Shown here piece after piece: positions 33,831 through 42,559 of a stretch of DNA of 64,000 nucleotides (its first letter is position 1; each line of letters opens with the position of its first letter). Position numbers and translations under genes: made by a program. The notes beneath the pieces were generated by a model that did no database searches, had not been told where the DNA came from, and worked only from the letters and a program-made list of their open reading frames with translations. Location of the stretch: assembly GCF_003362805.1 (NCBI RefSeq), contig NZ_QNQT01000003.1, positions 369,380-433,379 on the forward strand, in the 5' to 3' direction. Origin of the DNA: Neobacillus piezotolerans. GTDB lineage: Bacteria; Bacillota; Bacilli; Bacillales; Cytobacillaceae.

Positions 33831-34313
33831 TTATATTGCCCGACTCAATATTTCCCCTGGTAATCCTTCTATCTCACATATTTTTTCTGAATGAAATCCA
33901 CTTTTTAATAATATTTTTCTTGAGGATTTATTTTTAGGATCTATGATTGCTGTTAAACGATTCACATCTGTATTTTTGGCTTTATTTATTAATGCCTCTG
34001 CAATCACACTACCGTAACCTTTTCCCCAATACTGTGGAAGTAGCATGTATCCTATTTCCGCTTCATCATTCTTTTCTTCATTCAAAATTAAACTGCCAAG
34101 TCCAATGAATTCATTTGTGTGGTTATAAACCTTATAAGAGCCGAATGTTTTATAGTTTTCATTTCGCTTTAGTATCTTTTGAAATTTTCCTTGCGCTTCT
34201 TCCAATGGGATTGAACGTTCCGTAATCATACTCATTACTTGTTCATTCGAGACAAGCAGGAAGTAATTATTAAAATCAGTTGAATCAAATTTTTGCAAGG
34301 TTATACCATTCAT
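33831..34313 (-). CDS. GNAT-family N-acetyltransferase
   Basis: ATG 34313 behind GGGAGGGG gives 160 residues. The GNAT core is I-G-Y-M-L-L-P-Q-Y-W-G-K-G-Y-G-S-V (acetyl-CoA loop) and I-D-P-K-N-K-S-S-R-K-I-L-L-K-S-G-F. The frame is open back to 34439, but that part overlaps hairpin copy 9 and has no ribosome site. It belongs to the RimJ/RimL-like subgroup. Substrate unknown. Confidence 0.85.
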   Translation of the reverse strand: MNGITLQKFDSTDFNNYFLLVSNEQVMSMITERSIPLEEAQGKFQKILKRNENYKTFGSYKVYNHTNEFIGLGSLILNEEKNDEAEIGYMLLPQYWGKGYGSVIAEALINKAKNTDVNRLTAIIDPKNKSSRKILLKSGFHSEKICEIEGLPGEILSRAI

Positions 34314-34376
34314 ACATTCCCCTCCCAATGAAGAATGGATAATTGATTGGGACCCTTCATCTACAACCCGTTTAAT

Positions 34377-34421
34377 AAGAAGTTCAACAAAATAGGCGGT
34401 AATCCTTCTTGGATCACCGCA
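34377..34421 (-). repeat. Dispersed hairpin element, copy 9 (best example)
   Basis: AAGAAGTTCAACAAAATAGG, then GCGGT (34396-34400), A, ATCC-TTCTT-GGAT, C, ACCGC (34416-34420). The inner four bases ATCC/GGAT pair, so the whole is one stem with an A-C mismatch. On the minus strand it is followed by TATTTTGTTGAACTTCTT, i.e. a hairpin plus T-run, 18 bp past the stop at 34439. It probably terminates that gene. Confidence 0.85.
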
Positions 34422-34438
34422 GCCGTTTTGAACAAGCA

Positions 34439-34891
34439 TTATAAATAATCAATGTTCAATAAGCGTTTATACTTTTCTCTTCTTTCCTTTTCAAGCCTTA
34501 ATCGTTCGTGTTTCATTGTTCTTTTCGTTCTCTCCAGAGATGACAAACCCGTCTCCTCATATACATTTAACTCCACATTAAATATCCAATCATTTACTTT
34601 AATATTATTTGGATGCTCAATCTGACCTGGATTTTCTTCCGCATCTACCTGAAAGAATGTACCATCTTTTAAAAAGAATTTATAGCTTAAGCCAATCGTC
34701 AGTATCCCCAACAGTTCGCCTAGCTCACGATGAGTGATCTGGATGATTTCCCCGCAAACCTCTTTGTCTTCAGAGGAAACCAAATCATTTACGAACATTT
34801 TTTCACCTTTATCCAGATAGAAGTAATCTATATCACCAATGATTACAGGTTGGTCCAATTCATACCAGTTCGGTTTCCAAGTCAAAATCAT
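34439..34891 (-). CDS. Uncharacterised protein with a paralogue at 40685-41137
   Basis: ATG 34891 with AGGTGGTG upstream gives 150 residues that match the protein at 40685-41137 almost throughout (W-Y-E-L-D-Q, G-D-I-D-Y-F-Y-L, I-T-H-R-E-L-G-E-L-L-G, L-S-Y-K-F-F-L-K-D-G-T-F). It is a soluble alpha-beta protein with a basic helical tail rich in R-L-E-K-E-R-R-E-K-Y-K. I do not know the family. The pair and their downstream hairpins form a 515-bp duplication. Confidence 0.75.
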   Translation of the reverse strand: MILTWKPNWYELDQPVIIGDIDYFYLDKGEKMFVNDLVSSEDKEVCGEIIQITHRELGELLGILTIGLSYKFFLKDGTFFQVDAEENPGQIEHPNNIKVNDWIFNVELNVYEETGLSSLERTKRTMKHERLRLEKERREKYKRLLNIDYL

Positions 34892-34968
34892 AGTACACCA
34901 CCTAATTTTTCTATACCTAACGGATTTCCCAAACACTAAAATTAGTAATGTAGGAATATAAATATCTA

Positions 34969-35397
34969 CTATTCACAAGGTTTACTTTCAAAATGCTTCC
35001 CTTCTCTGGGTAACTTACCATTTTGAGGGGCCCAAGCACTTTGGCAAATATTCTTTTCATTTACCAATGAATAGGTGTATACCCAACCTTTTTCGTTCAT
35101 AAATTCGACGTCCAAATGATAGGGGTTATACTGTCTGCCTTCCCTCCGGGTAATGGACCATTCTTGGTCGGGATATTCTTCTCTTAGATATTGATTTAGC
35201 AGGTCCATCTTTTTTGAAACTTGATAATCAATCCAAAAAGGACGAATAGTGAAGTATAAAAGCAAAAGTACAGATAAAAGGGATGCGATCATTAAGGTTA
35301 ATTTCTTATACTTTTTTGGGAATAAAAGCGCAATACCAAAAGTTACAATGACAAAAATAAATGACAATGAAACTTCTATTACGCTTATTGGGTGCAC
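34969..35397 (-). CDS. Two-helix membrane protein, unknown
   Basis: This 142-residue protein has two hydrophobic segments at about residues 8-30 and 34-56 (VSLSFIFVIVTFGIALLFP and LTLMIASLLSVLLLLYFTI), then a soluble tail of 85 residues with a Y-N-P-Y-H-L-D-V-E-F-M-N strand. The start is read as GTG or ATG at 35397 behind GGGGAGGAAG. No family is recognised. Confidence 0.65.
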   Translation of the reverse strand: MHPISVIEVSLSFIFVIVTFGIALLFPKKYKKLTLMIASLLSVLLLLYFTIRPFWIDYQVSKKMDLLNQYLREEYPDQEWSITRREGRQYNPYHLDVEFMNEKGWVYTYSLVNEKNICQSAWAPQNGKLPREGKHFESKPCE

Positions 35398-35457
35398 GAA
35401 AACTTCCTCCCCATGTTTTCATACTTCACAAATTAAACCCTTTGTTTTTTGTTAAAT

Positions 35458-35504
35458 AAGTAGTTCAACAAAATATGCGGTAATCCTTCATGGATCACCG
35501 CATC
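35458..35504 (-). repeat. Dispersed hairpin element, copy 10
   Basis: TTCAACAAAATAT, GCGGT (35477-35481), ATCC-TTCAT-GGAT, ACCGC (35497-35501). Stop codon of the DUF2515 gene is 19 bp away on the minus strand. Confidence 0.8.
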
Positions 35505-35522
35505 TGTTTCGTAACGTATTGG

Positions 35523-36662
35523 TTATTCTTCTTCTCTGAATAGAATGGCTTCTTTCGCCATAACCGCAAGTTCAATTGTTTCAAGGGTTTTGCAGTAATT
35601 AGATAAAATCTCTCCATCCAAACTGACTTCTTTATGAATATAATCCAGCACATGCCAATCCTCATACCAATCTCCGCTCGTCGCATCTTCATGAGGGATA
35701 TTCGGCCAGGCGTATTTTAAAGGCGGGCTGTACAGCCGCTCGGCACCCTTTCTCAACTCGCAATTCTTGACCCGCCGTTTATAAATGGATCGGGGAGAAG
35801 ATTCTTTTACATCATTAAACAAATCTGGCCAATAATCTTTCCGTGAACCCGTGTGAGGGTGCTCAAGCGTCCATTTTAAGACCCCCTCCAGAATCCTTTC
35901 ACGCTGAAAAAGAAGGGAATACAATTCTTTTCCGAATAAAATTCTTTCGTGGAGCGAGGTGAAATAACGTGAGGTGGCACCCGTAAGTGAAGCTTTCTCC
36001 CTTTTCTCCCCTAAGCAGTAGGGAAATAGAATGTTATTGAGCCGTAAAAAGTCATACATTTTAAAACTAACCGTACCTGTTACGGTATTTTGGAAATGAG
36101 TATTTTGAATCAATCTTTTTTCCAAATAGCTTTGTTCATTTATTACCGTCCCAATTGCCAATGTATAGCTATCCCCACTGCGCCAAAAATAACGCCACAT
36201 CGTTTCCATGAAGGTGGAAGTATGAAGAAAAGGTAAGAGATGAAACATGTCTCGCCCTCTCCTCAAACTCAGGTCATAAACCAAAAATTGAGGAAACACA
36301 TCTTGAAAAATCAACCAACTGCCGCGTTCCAAAAAGAAAAAAATAGCTTTTTGATCTTTTTCAGGCAGCAGTTTTGTCAGCAATTCCCCTTTTAAATCGG
36401 TCATGTTCCATCCGACGTTTCGCGATACCATATGACCGAGTAAGGCCCAATGGATTTCAGGGTGCTGAAGGTAAAACTGAAAATAAGCTTGCGTCCGTGT
36501 TACATTGTTTTGGTTAAGTTGTCTTGTCTGCTCTCTTATAAGGTGAATACATTGTTTATCATTTTCCGATAAAAAGGGCAGAAGGCCGGAAGATTCCTTT
36601 TTCATCTTCTTTTTTAATTCTTTTTTTACATCTGAGAAAGAGTCCAGCAAAAACGGCATCAC
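35523..36662 (-). CDS. DUF2515-family protein (YppC-like)
   Basis: This 379-residue soluble protein has the long helical body of the DUF2515 family: T-R-T-Q-A-Y-F-Q-F-Y-L-Q-H-P-E-I-H-W-A-L-L-G-H-M-V-S-R-N-V-G-W-N-M-T-D-L and W-L-I-F-Q-D-V-F-P-Q-F-L-V-Y. The B. subtilis member is YppC, of unknown function. The start lies in GTGATG at 36662-36657; either codon could be used. It is divergent from sqhC across an 11-bp inverted repeat. Confidence 0.8.
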   Translation of the reverse strand: MMPFLLDSFSDVKKELKKKMKKESSGLLPFLSENDKQCIHLIREQTRQLNQNNVTRTQAYFQFYLQHPEIHWALLGHMVSRNVGWNMTDLKGELLTKLLPEKDQKAIFFFLERGSWLIFQDVFPQFLVYDLSLRRGRDMFHLLPFLHTSTFMETMWRYFWRSGDSYTLAIGTVINEQSYLEKRLIQNTHFQNTVTGTVSFKMYDFLRLNNILFPYCLGEKREKASLTGATSRYFTSLHERILFGKELYSLLFQRERILEGVLKWTLEHPHTGSRKDYWPDLFNDVKESSPRSIYKRRVKNCELRKGAERLYSPPLKYAWPNIPHEDATSGDWYEDWHVLDYIHKEVSLDGEILSNYCKTLETIELAVMAKEAILFREEE

Positions 36663-36704
36663 CCTTTATCAAAAATCATGTTGAGTGTACGGTCATCCCA
36701 CGGA

Positions 36705-36736
36705 ATTCATATTCATATTGTTCACTGAATATGAAT
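36705..36736. promoter_or_regulatory. Perfect inverted repeat between DUF2515 gene and sqhC
   Basis: ATTCATATTCA (36705-36715) and TGAATATGAAT (36726-36736) are perfect arms with a 10-bp loop, 33 bp before the sqhC start. It is a candidate operator for either gene. Confidence 0.5.
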
Positions 36737-36769
36737 ACAAAGATGAATCGTTGGGAGAGGACGGGTACT

Positions 36770-38674
36770 ATGAGGCATCGGGTATATAAGGAAATGAACA
36801 GAATCGCCAATCAGATCGTCCTGGACCAATCAGAGGACGGGGCCTGGCGTTATCCTTTCGAGACCGGAATCGCATCGGACTGTAGTATGATTATCTTATT
36901 ACGGACATTGGAAATAAGTGATGAGGATTTCATAAAAGAATTGGTGAAGCGTATCGCCGGAAAACAGCAGAAAGATGGGTCATGGAAGCTGTTTCATGAT
37001 GAGGAAAAAGGAAATCTGACAGCCACAGTGGAAGCTTATTATGCCCTTCTTTATTCTGGTTACCGGGATCGAAAGGATAAGGAAATCCAGGCAGCAAGAA
37101 GGTTCATTATGGCCAATGGAGGCGCTACGGAAGTGCATATGTTTTTGAAACTCATGTTGGCCATGACAGGGCAATGCCAGTGGCCGCACTTCCCCATTAA
37201 CATTGAAGTGATGCTTTTACCAGACTCCTTTCCTATCAATCTTTTTGACCTCTCCGTATACGGAAGAGCGAACATCATCCCTTTTTTAATTCTCGCCAAT
37301 ACTAATTTTCGTAAAAGGACGAAACGATCGCCCAATCTGTCCGATTTGTTTCAAAGAAAAGATGTCCGTTTTTTCACAGAGGAGCAATCAGAAGAGGCCC
37401 GCTCGGTGATCAAATGGATAAAACAAGGGATTCAAGGTTTGAAATACCATGGAAACCTGCGCGAATTGACATTGTATCGGGCGGAAAAATATATGCTGGA
37501 CCGAATCGAGCCGGACGGCACTTATTTAAATTATTTCAGCACTACTTTTCTAATGATTTTTGCCTTACTGGCGAGGGGGTATCCGACTACACATCCGGTG
37601 ATTACTCGTGCCGTACAAGGTTTAAAAGCAATGGCCTGCCGGATCGACGGGGAACTTCACTGCCAGTACACGACGGCTACCGTCTGGAATACGACTTTAC
37701 TTAGTTACGCCATGCAAGAATCAGGAGTTCCCTATTCATCCAAAACGATTCAAAAGGCAAATCAATACATTCTCTCCCGCCAGCATCTAAAATATGGGGA
37801 TTGGGTCATTCATGAACCGGACCTGTTACCGGGAGGTTGGGGGTTTGCGGACCTGAACACAATCCACCCGGATATTGACGACACAACAGCTGCACTGAGG
37901 GCGATTCGTACTTTGGCCACGGAGCAAGCGGAGTACCGGCAGGCGTGGGATCGTGGAGTAAACTGGCTCATTTCCATGCAAAACAAGGACGGAGGCTGGG
38001 CGGCATTCGAAAAGAATGTGGATAAGAAAATTTTGAATTTGTTACCGATAGAGGGTGGTAAAGATTTATTGATCGACCCGTCGACAGTTGATTTAACGGG
38101 AAGGACTTTGGAGTTCTTCGGAAACTATACCCATTTGGATCTTCACCATCCCATGGTGAAAGATGGGATTCGTTGGCTGTTGCGGCATCAAAATTCAGAT
38201 GGTTCCTGGGTTGGGCGTTGGGGCGTATATATTTATGGCACATGGGCGGCCGTAACGGGACTGATTGCAGTTGGGGTTTCACCGAATCATCCAGCTATTC
38301 AAAAGGCTCTAGCTTGGTTGCGGAGCATTCAAAATCCCGATGGGGGTTGGGGAGAATCCTGTAAAAGTGATATCAAAAATTGTTATGTGCCGTTGGGCGA
38401 AAGCACCCGCACTCATACCGCTTGGGCCCTCGACACACTCATCTCGGCCGCAACTGGAGTTACGCCTGAAATTGAAAACGGCGCAGCTTTTTTAGTGGAT
38501 AAGAAGGAAAAAGACTGGACGGCAACCTATCCAAAAGGAAGGGGAATGGCAGGATCCTTTTATCTCAATTATCATTGTTATGAATATGTTTTTCCATTGC
38601 TTTCCCTGGCCCATTATCAAAAATTAGCTGACGGGCAGCTCTTAACGGAAAAGCCGCATAAGGATTTTAAATAA
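36770..38674 (+). CDS. sqhC: Squalene-hopene / sporulenol cyclase
   Basis: This 634-residue class II terpene cyclase has the acid motif D-I-D-D-T (I-H-P-D-I-D-D-T-T-A) and many QW repeats (Q-N-K-D-G-G-W, Q-N-S-D-G-S-W and Q-N-P-D-G-G-W-G-E). In bacilli SqhC makes sporulenol from a C35 prenyl chain in spores. ATG 36770 behind GGAGAGGA matches the usual length; the ATGs at 36731 and 36743 have no ribosome site. No sigma-E promoter is obvious. Confidence 0.93.
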   Translation: MRHRVYKEMNRIANQIVLDQSEDGAWRYPFETGIASDCSMIILLRTLEISDEDFIKELVKRIAGKQQKDGSWKLFHDEEKGNLTATVEAYYALLYSGYRDRKDKEIQAARRFIMANGGATEVHMFLKLMLAMTGQCQWPHFPINIEVMLLPDSFPINLFDLSVYGRANIIPFLILANTNFRKRTKRSPNLSDLFQRKDVRFFTEEQSEEARSVIKWIKQGIQGLKYHGNLRELTLYRAEKYMLDRIEPDGTYLNYFSTTFLMIFALLARGYPTTHPVITRAVQGLKAMACRIDGELHCQYTTATVWNTTLLSYAMQESGVPYSSKTIQKANQYILSRQHLKYGDWVIHEPDLLPGGWGFADLNTIHPDIDDTTAALRAIRTLATEQAEYRQAWDRGVNWLISMQNKDGGWAAFEKNVDKKILNLLPIEGGKDLLIDPSTVDLTGRTLEFFGNYTHLDLHHPMVKDGIRWLLRHQNSDGSWVGRWGVYIYGTWAAVTGLIAVGVSPNHPAIQKALAWLRSIQNPDGGWGESCKSDIKNCYVPLGESTRTHTAWALDTLISAATGVTPEIENGAAFLVDKKEKDWTATYPKGRGMAGSFYLNYHCYEYVFPLLSLAHYQKLADGQLLTEKPHKDFK

Positions 38675-38806
38675 AGATGTGTGGATTCAAAGAATCTCTT
38701 GAGTGGCCTTTGGCATATTTTACGATCCTGTCCCGTAAAATGAACAAACCACAACAGACGGTAGCCTTGGAGAAAAAGGAATTTTCGCAAAGGAGGCTGG
38801 CTAAAG

Positions 38807-39346
38807 ATGCTAGGGGTACTCCACCAACTATTGGATCTTAAAACATTAATCTGGCTGTTTCCCATTTTTTTTATTTTCCATGACTTAGAAGAGATCATAA
38901 CCATCGAATCTTCCATGGCTGCACACAAAGATTCGAAAGCGAACTTCGTCCAACGAACATTAAAAATGAGAGAAAAACTAGGCTCGACCGCTGCCCAGCT
39001 TGCTGTTTCGGCTACATGGATTTTACTGATTATCTCATTCACTGCAGTGATGACCGCCCATTCCTCATCTAGCGGAGGGGGTTTTCTTTTATTTACAGCC
39101 ATTCTTAATTTATTTGTTTTGCAGTCATTCATGCATATTGTTCAAACCATTATGTTCAGGGGCTACACGCCGGGCATCATAACTTCCCTGTTCCTCCTCA
39201 TCCCTTACTGCCTCGTTACCTATTCTTCTTTAGTCGAGTCTGGACAGTTGGACTGGCATTTGATATTTATTAGTCTTCCGGTCAGTTTAATCATGATCCT
39301 GGTTTTCCTGGTTGGTAATCTTTTGGGCCGTTATTTTATTCGGTAA
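38807..39346 (+). CDS. HXXEE-domain membrane protein
   Basis: This 179-residue protein has four or five membrane helices and the motif F-H-D-L-E-E-I-I that gives the family its name. AGGAGGCTGG precedes ATG 38807. The family has no known function; it may bind a metal within the membrane. It is 132 bp after sqhC on the same strand with no terminator seen between them, so co-transcription is possible. Confidence 0.8.
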   Translation: MLGVLHQLLDLKTLIWLFPIFFIFHDLEEIITIESSMAAHKDSKANFVQRTLKMREKLGSTAAQLAVSATWILLIISFTAVMTAHSSSSGGGFLLFTAILNLFVLQSFMHIVQTIMFRGYTPGIITSLFLLIPYCLVTYSSLVESGQLDWHLIFISLPVSLIMILVFLVGNLLGRYFIR

Positions 39347-39364
39347 CACCTAAAGTTAAGTACC

Positions 39365-39832
39365 TTACTTCTCATGCTTGGTTTTTTGTTCCCATTCCTC
39401 TAAAGTCATCATTTTAAATTCTTCTTGAAAATCTAACCTTAAAGGAGCAATCAATTCAATACTATTACCATCAGGATCTTTAAAATAAATTGCTGCATGA
39501 GCTTGTGGATTATTAGGTAATACTAAGGGTTGGTTTTCGGGAGGGAATCCAAAGTTAGTAGAGACAGCTATTCCTCTTTCTTCTAACCATCCCTTTATAT
39601 TTTCCAAATCTTCTCTATCAATTTGTAAAGCTACATGTCTTAATGAAGGATGGTAAGGTGTATTAACTTTATCTGTCTCCCACAACCCCAACCAACTTCT
39701 TCCTTTTTCAATCCAAAAAAATACTAAGTTTTCTTGTTCGTATGCAATTTCTAAATCTAATTTTTTATAAAACTCAATAGAGTTTTCAAGATTACTAACA
39801 GGTAAATGTGCTTCATATAACCCTTTAATCAA
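39365..39832 (-). CDS. VOC-superfamily protein
   Basis: TTG 39832, with AAGGGGG eight bases ahead, gives 155 residues. The opening is Y-E-A-H-L-P-V-S-N-L-E-N-S-I-E-F-Y and the end I-Y-F-K-D-P-D-G-N-S-I-E-L, so both metal ligands (His and Glu) are kept. A frame continues upstream to 39865 without a ribosome site. It resembles fosfomycin-type and glyoxalase proteins but has no deciding residue. Substrate unknown. Confidence 0.85.
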   Translation of the reverse strand: MIKGLYEAHLPVSNLENSIEFYKKLDLEIAYEQENLVFFWIEKGRSWLGLWETDKVNTPYHPSLRHVALQIDREDLENIKGWLEERGIAVSTNFGFPPENQPLVLPNNPQAHAAIYFKDPDGNSIELIAPLRLDFQEEFKMMTLEEWEQKTKHEK

Positions 39833-39877
39833 AAACAAAACCCCCTTGTTACGAAAAACTACCAACCTAGAATTTTA

Positions 39878-40285
39878 TTACTGTTTAACCATTTCTTCAT
39901 TTATTAGACGTTGTTTATCATCCAAATTAAATATACCTGGTGTCCAACTGGGAAGCACTCCATAACCTCCAATAATCTCTTCTTTTGTTTCATATATTAT
40001 TGCTTTCAAACGTTCTCCTTCAATATCCTTTTCCTTTAATTCGTATGTATATTGTGTAACTTCCTCACCCAGATATTCATTTAAAAAAGTAATACCACTT
40101 GCTTCAAAATTAGTTAGAAGTTCAGTTGGAGTATCTAAAATAAAGGTATCTACTTCGATAATTTTTTTAATTTTCCACCCTTTGTTTGATAAATATTGTT
40201 GATGTTGTTCATTAACACTTTCTTGACCACAACCAGAAATTACAAACAATCCAATAACTATCATTATAAATTTAATAATTCTCAT
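39878..40285 (-). CDS. Predicted small lipoprotein, unknown
   Basis: This 135-residue protein has signal F-I-M-I-V-I-G-L-F-V-I-S-G-C (lipobox I-S-G-C), then a soluble part with repeated acidic helices and a G-Y-G-V-L-P-S-W-T-P-G segment. The family is not recognised with certainty. ATG 40285 follows AGGAGGTGAG. Confidence 0.7.
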   Translation of the reverse strand: MRIIKFIMIVIGLFVISGCGQESVNEQHQQYLSNKGWKIKKIIEVDTFILDTPTELLTNFEASGITFLNEYLGEEVTQYTYELKEKDIEGERLKAIIYETKEEIIGGYGVLPSWTPGIFNLDDKQRLINEEMVKQ

Positions 40286-40341
40286 TACAGCTCACCTCCT
40301 AAAATTACCTGAAGCCAAATAACCAAATCCAAAATTTCAAT

Positions 40342-40578
40342 TCATTTTGTTTGTTGCCTCTTAAAAATAATCAAAGTAACAACAAAACCTACAATAATCG
40401 CTATAACATTTTTTATAACAAAATTATTTAGAAGTCCGTCTATAACATATCCCTTGAACTGTTTAAATAAAGTTGCCTCTGGAACCCAATCAATCACATA
40501 GCCTATACCTACTATGGAAGGAAGACTGATTAATACATAAACAAAAACAAAATTAAGTAAAAACGTTTTTAGGTTCAT
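40342..40578 (-). CDS. Small two-helix membrane protein
   Basis: ATG 40578 behind AAGGGGGATGAA gives 78 residues with two hydrophobic segments (LLNFVFVYVLISLPSIVGIG and NVIAIIVGFVVTLIIFK). An upstream in-frame ATG is less well placed. No function is recognised. Confidence 0.65.
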   Translation of the reverse strand: MNLKTFLLNFVFVYVLISLPSIVGIGYVIDWVPEATLFKQFKGYVIDGLLNNFVIKNVIAIIVGFVVTLIIFKRQQTK

Positions 40579-40622
40579 TTCATCCCCCTTTGCCATAGTT
40601 ACTTTTTTAGCAAACATATAAT

Positions 40623-40668
40623 AAGAAGTTCAACAAAATATGCGGTAATCCTTCATGGACCACCGCAT
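40623..40668 (-). repeat. Dispersed hairpin element, copy 11
   Basis: TTCAACAAAATAT, GCGGT, ATCC-TTCAT-GGAC, ACCGC (40662-40666). It lies 17 bp past the stop at 40685. With the gene it forms the second half of the 515-bp duplication. Confidence 0.8.
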
Positions 40669-40684
40669 CCGTTTTGAAAAAGTA

Positions 40685-41137
40685 TTATAAATAATCAATG
40701 TTCAATAAGAGTTTATACCTTTCTCTTCTTTCCTTTTCCAGCCTTAATTGTTTGTGTTTCATTGTTCTCTTTGCTCTCTCCAGGGATGACAAACCTGTCG
40801 CCTCAAGAACATTTAATTCCACTTTTAATATCCAATCATTTACTTTAATATCTTTTGGATACTCAATCTCACCTATATTCTCTTCCGCATCCACATGAAT
40901 GAATGTGCCATCTTTTAAAAAGAATTTATAGCTTAAGCCAATCGTTAGTACCCCCAACAATTCTCCTAGCTCACGATGAGTAATCTGTATAATTTCCCCG
41001 CGAACTTCTTTGTCTGCAGAGGAAATCAAATCATTTGCAAATGTTTTTTCCTCTTTATTTAGATAGAAGTAATCAATGTCACCTATAATTACAGTTTGGT
41101 CTAATTCATACCAGTTTGGTTGCCAGGTCAAAATCAT
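40685..41137 (-). CDS. Uncharacterised protein, paralogue of 34439-34891
   Basis: This 150-residue protein shares nearly its whole length with the gene at 34439. Differences are scattered substitutions (for example H-V-D-A for Q-V-D-A, E-A for E-E), including some nonsynonymous ones, so the copies have diverged but remain open. ATG 41137 sits behind GGGTGAG. The family is unknown. Confidence 0.75.
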   Translation of the reverse strand: MILTWQPNWYELDQTVIIGDIDYFYLNKEEKTFANDLISSADKEVRGEIIQITHRELGELLGVLTIGLSYKFFLKDGTFIHVDAEENIGEIEYPKDIKVNDWILKVELNVLEATGLSSLERAKRTMKHKQLRLEKERRERYKLLLNIDYL

Positions 41138-41199
41138 AGTATCTCACCCAAAAAAATGGTTTTTAAAATTTCGTTCTTTCAAACTGCATTATTCTATCT

Positions 41200-42198
41200 C
41201 TATGCATAAATCCCAATTTTACTCTTAATTTCTTTTAAGAATGGAGCACTAATTGACCTCGCCTTTTCAGCCCCCTCCTTCAATATTTTATCTATAGTTT
41301 CTGGAGAGGACATTAGTTCATTATATTTCTCCCGTGGTTCTTCAATGAATCGATTCATTACGTTAAACAATTCCTTTTTTGCTTCACCCCACCCAATGCC
41401 TTTTTCATATTGCTCTTTCATCTTTTCAACCTCAACCGAAGAAGCGAATTCTTTATATAGCATAAATAGAACAGATGTATCTGGATCTTTAGGAGCCTCC
41501 GGCGGCAATGAATCCGTTTTGATTTTATTTATCAGTTTTTGTAATTTTTTCGGTTCTTCGAAAAGCGGGATTGTATTGTTATAGCTTTTACTCATTTTCC
41601 GGCCGTCTAATCCAGGTAATACAGCCGTTTCTTCTTGTATTTTGTACTCTGGCAACACGAATGTTTCACCATAGTTATTGTTAAAACTTTCGGCAATATC
41701 CCTGGCGATTTCCACATGCTGAACTTGGTCTTTCCCTACAGGAACCACTTCGGTTTTAAACATCAAAATATCAGAGGCCATTAGAATTGGGTAATTAAAT
41801 AAACCCATATTCACACCAAAATCCATGTCTTTTTCCGACTTTTTATTGCTGTCAACAATCGATTTATATGCATGAGCCCTGTTCATTAAACCCTTGGATG
41901 TAAAACAGCTCAATATCCAGTTCAATTCAAAAATCTCGGGAACATCAGACTGTCTATAAAAGATTACCTTGTCGGGATCAAGTCCCAAGGCCAACCATGT
42001 TGCTGCTATGCCATATGATAAATGCCTGAACTCCTCAGCATTATGAATTTTAGTAAGCCCATGATAATCGGCAACAAAGTATGCTGCTTTATAATCCTCT
42101 AGCTTGGCTAGTTCCAATGCTGGCTTGATTGCCCCAATGTAATTTCCTAGATGAATTTGTCCTGTTGGTTTTATTCCAGTCAAAATTGTTTTTCTCAT
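41200..42198 (-). CDS. trpS: Tryptophanyl-tRNA synthetase (divergent type)
   Basis: This 332-residue class I synthetase charges tRNA-Trp. The signatures are G-Q-I-H-L-G-N-Y-I-G-A (HIGH type) and R-K-M-S-K-S-Y-N. ATG 42198 with GTGGAGG upstream is the start. It differs a lot from the B. subtilis housekeeping TrpS pattern as I recall it (G-S-V-T-L-G-N-Y, K-M-S-K-S-D), so it may be a second, alternate enzyme. A Trp T-box lies upstream. It is the second T-box synthetase in the window. Confidence 0.93.
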   Translation of the reverse strand: MRKTILTGIKPTGQIHLGNYIGAIKPALELAKLEDYKAAYFVADYHGLTKIHNAEEFRHLSYGIAATWLALGLDPDKVIFYRQSDVPEIFELNWILSCFTSKGLMNRAHAYKSIVDSNKKSEKDMDFGVNMGLFNYPILMASDILMFKTEVVPVGKDQVQHVEIARDIAESFNNNYGETFVLPEYKIQEETAVLPGLDGRKMSKSYNNTIPLFEEPKKLQKLINKIKTDSLPPEAPKDPDTSVLFMLYKEFASSVEVEKMKEQYEKGIGWGEAKKELFNVMNRFIEEPREKYNELMSSPETIDKILKEGAEKARSISAPFLKEIKSKIGIYA

Positions 42199-42228
42199 AA
42201 GAACCTCCACTTATGAATGAATTTAAAA

Positions 42229-42510
42229 ACAAAAAGGGTTACCCGTCCCCAAAAACAAGGACGAGTAACCCGTGGTGCCACCTTTATTCGTTTGCAAATG
42301 CAAACGCGCTTATCCGTACTGAAACAGTCAATGTGTCTCGATACTTAGTCTCTTTTAACGGTAAGACATTCCGCTAAACCTACTATATGTTTCAGTTCAG
42401 AAGCTCAGAAGCCCATTCAGCAATAATTCCGCACTGATTCTCACCAACCATCAGCTCTCTGAACCGTTCTTAATGCTTACTCTTCTTCTTCATCGCTTAC
42501 ATATTTAATT
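42229..42510 (-). promoter_or_regulatory. T-box riboswitch (tryptophan) upstream of trpS
   Basis: On the minus strand the T-box core AGGTGGCACCACGGG (complement of 42269-42283) is followed by a terminator stem (complement of 42236-42271, GGGTTAC with GTAACCC) and a T-run. A candidate UGG specifier (complement of 42413-42415, in CTGAA-TGG-GC) fits tryptophan. It reads uncharged tRNA-Trp. Confidence 0.9.
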
Positions 42511-42516
42511 AAATTT

Positions 42517-42545
42517 ATTCTAAAATATGGATAAAAAAAGGTCAA
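42517..42545 (-). promoter_or_regulatory. SigA promoter of the trpS leader
   Basis: TTGACC (complement of 42540-42545) and TAGAAT (complement of 42517-42522) are 17 bp apart, just ahead of the T-box leader. Confidence 0.7.
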
Positions 42546-42559
42546 GGCAAGATTAAATT

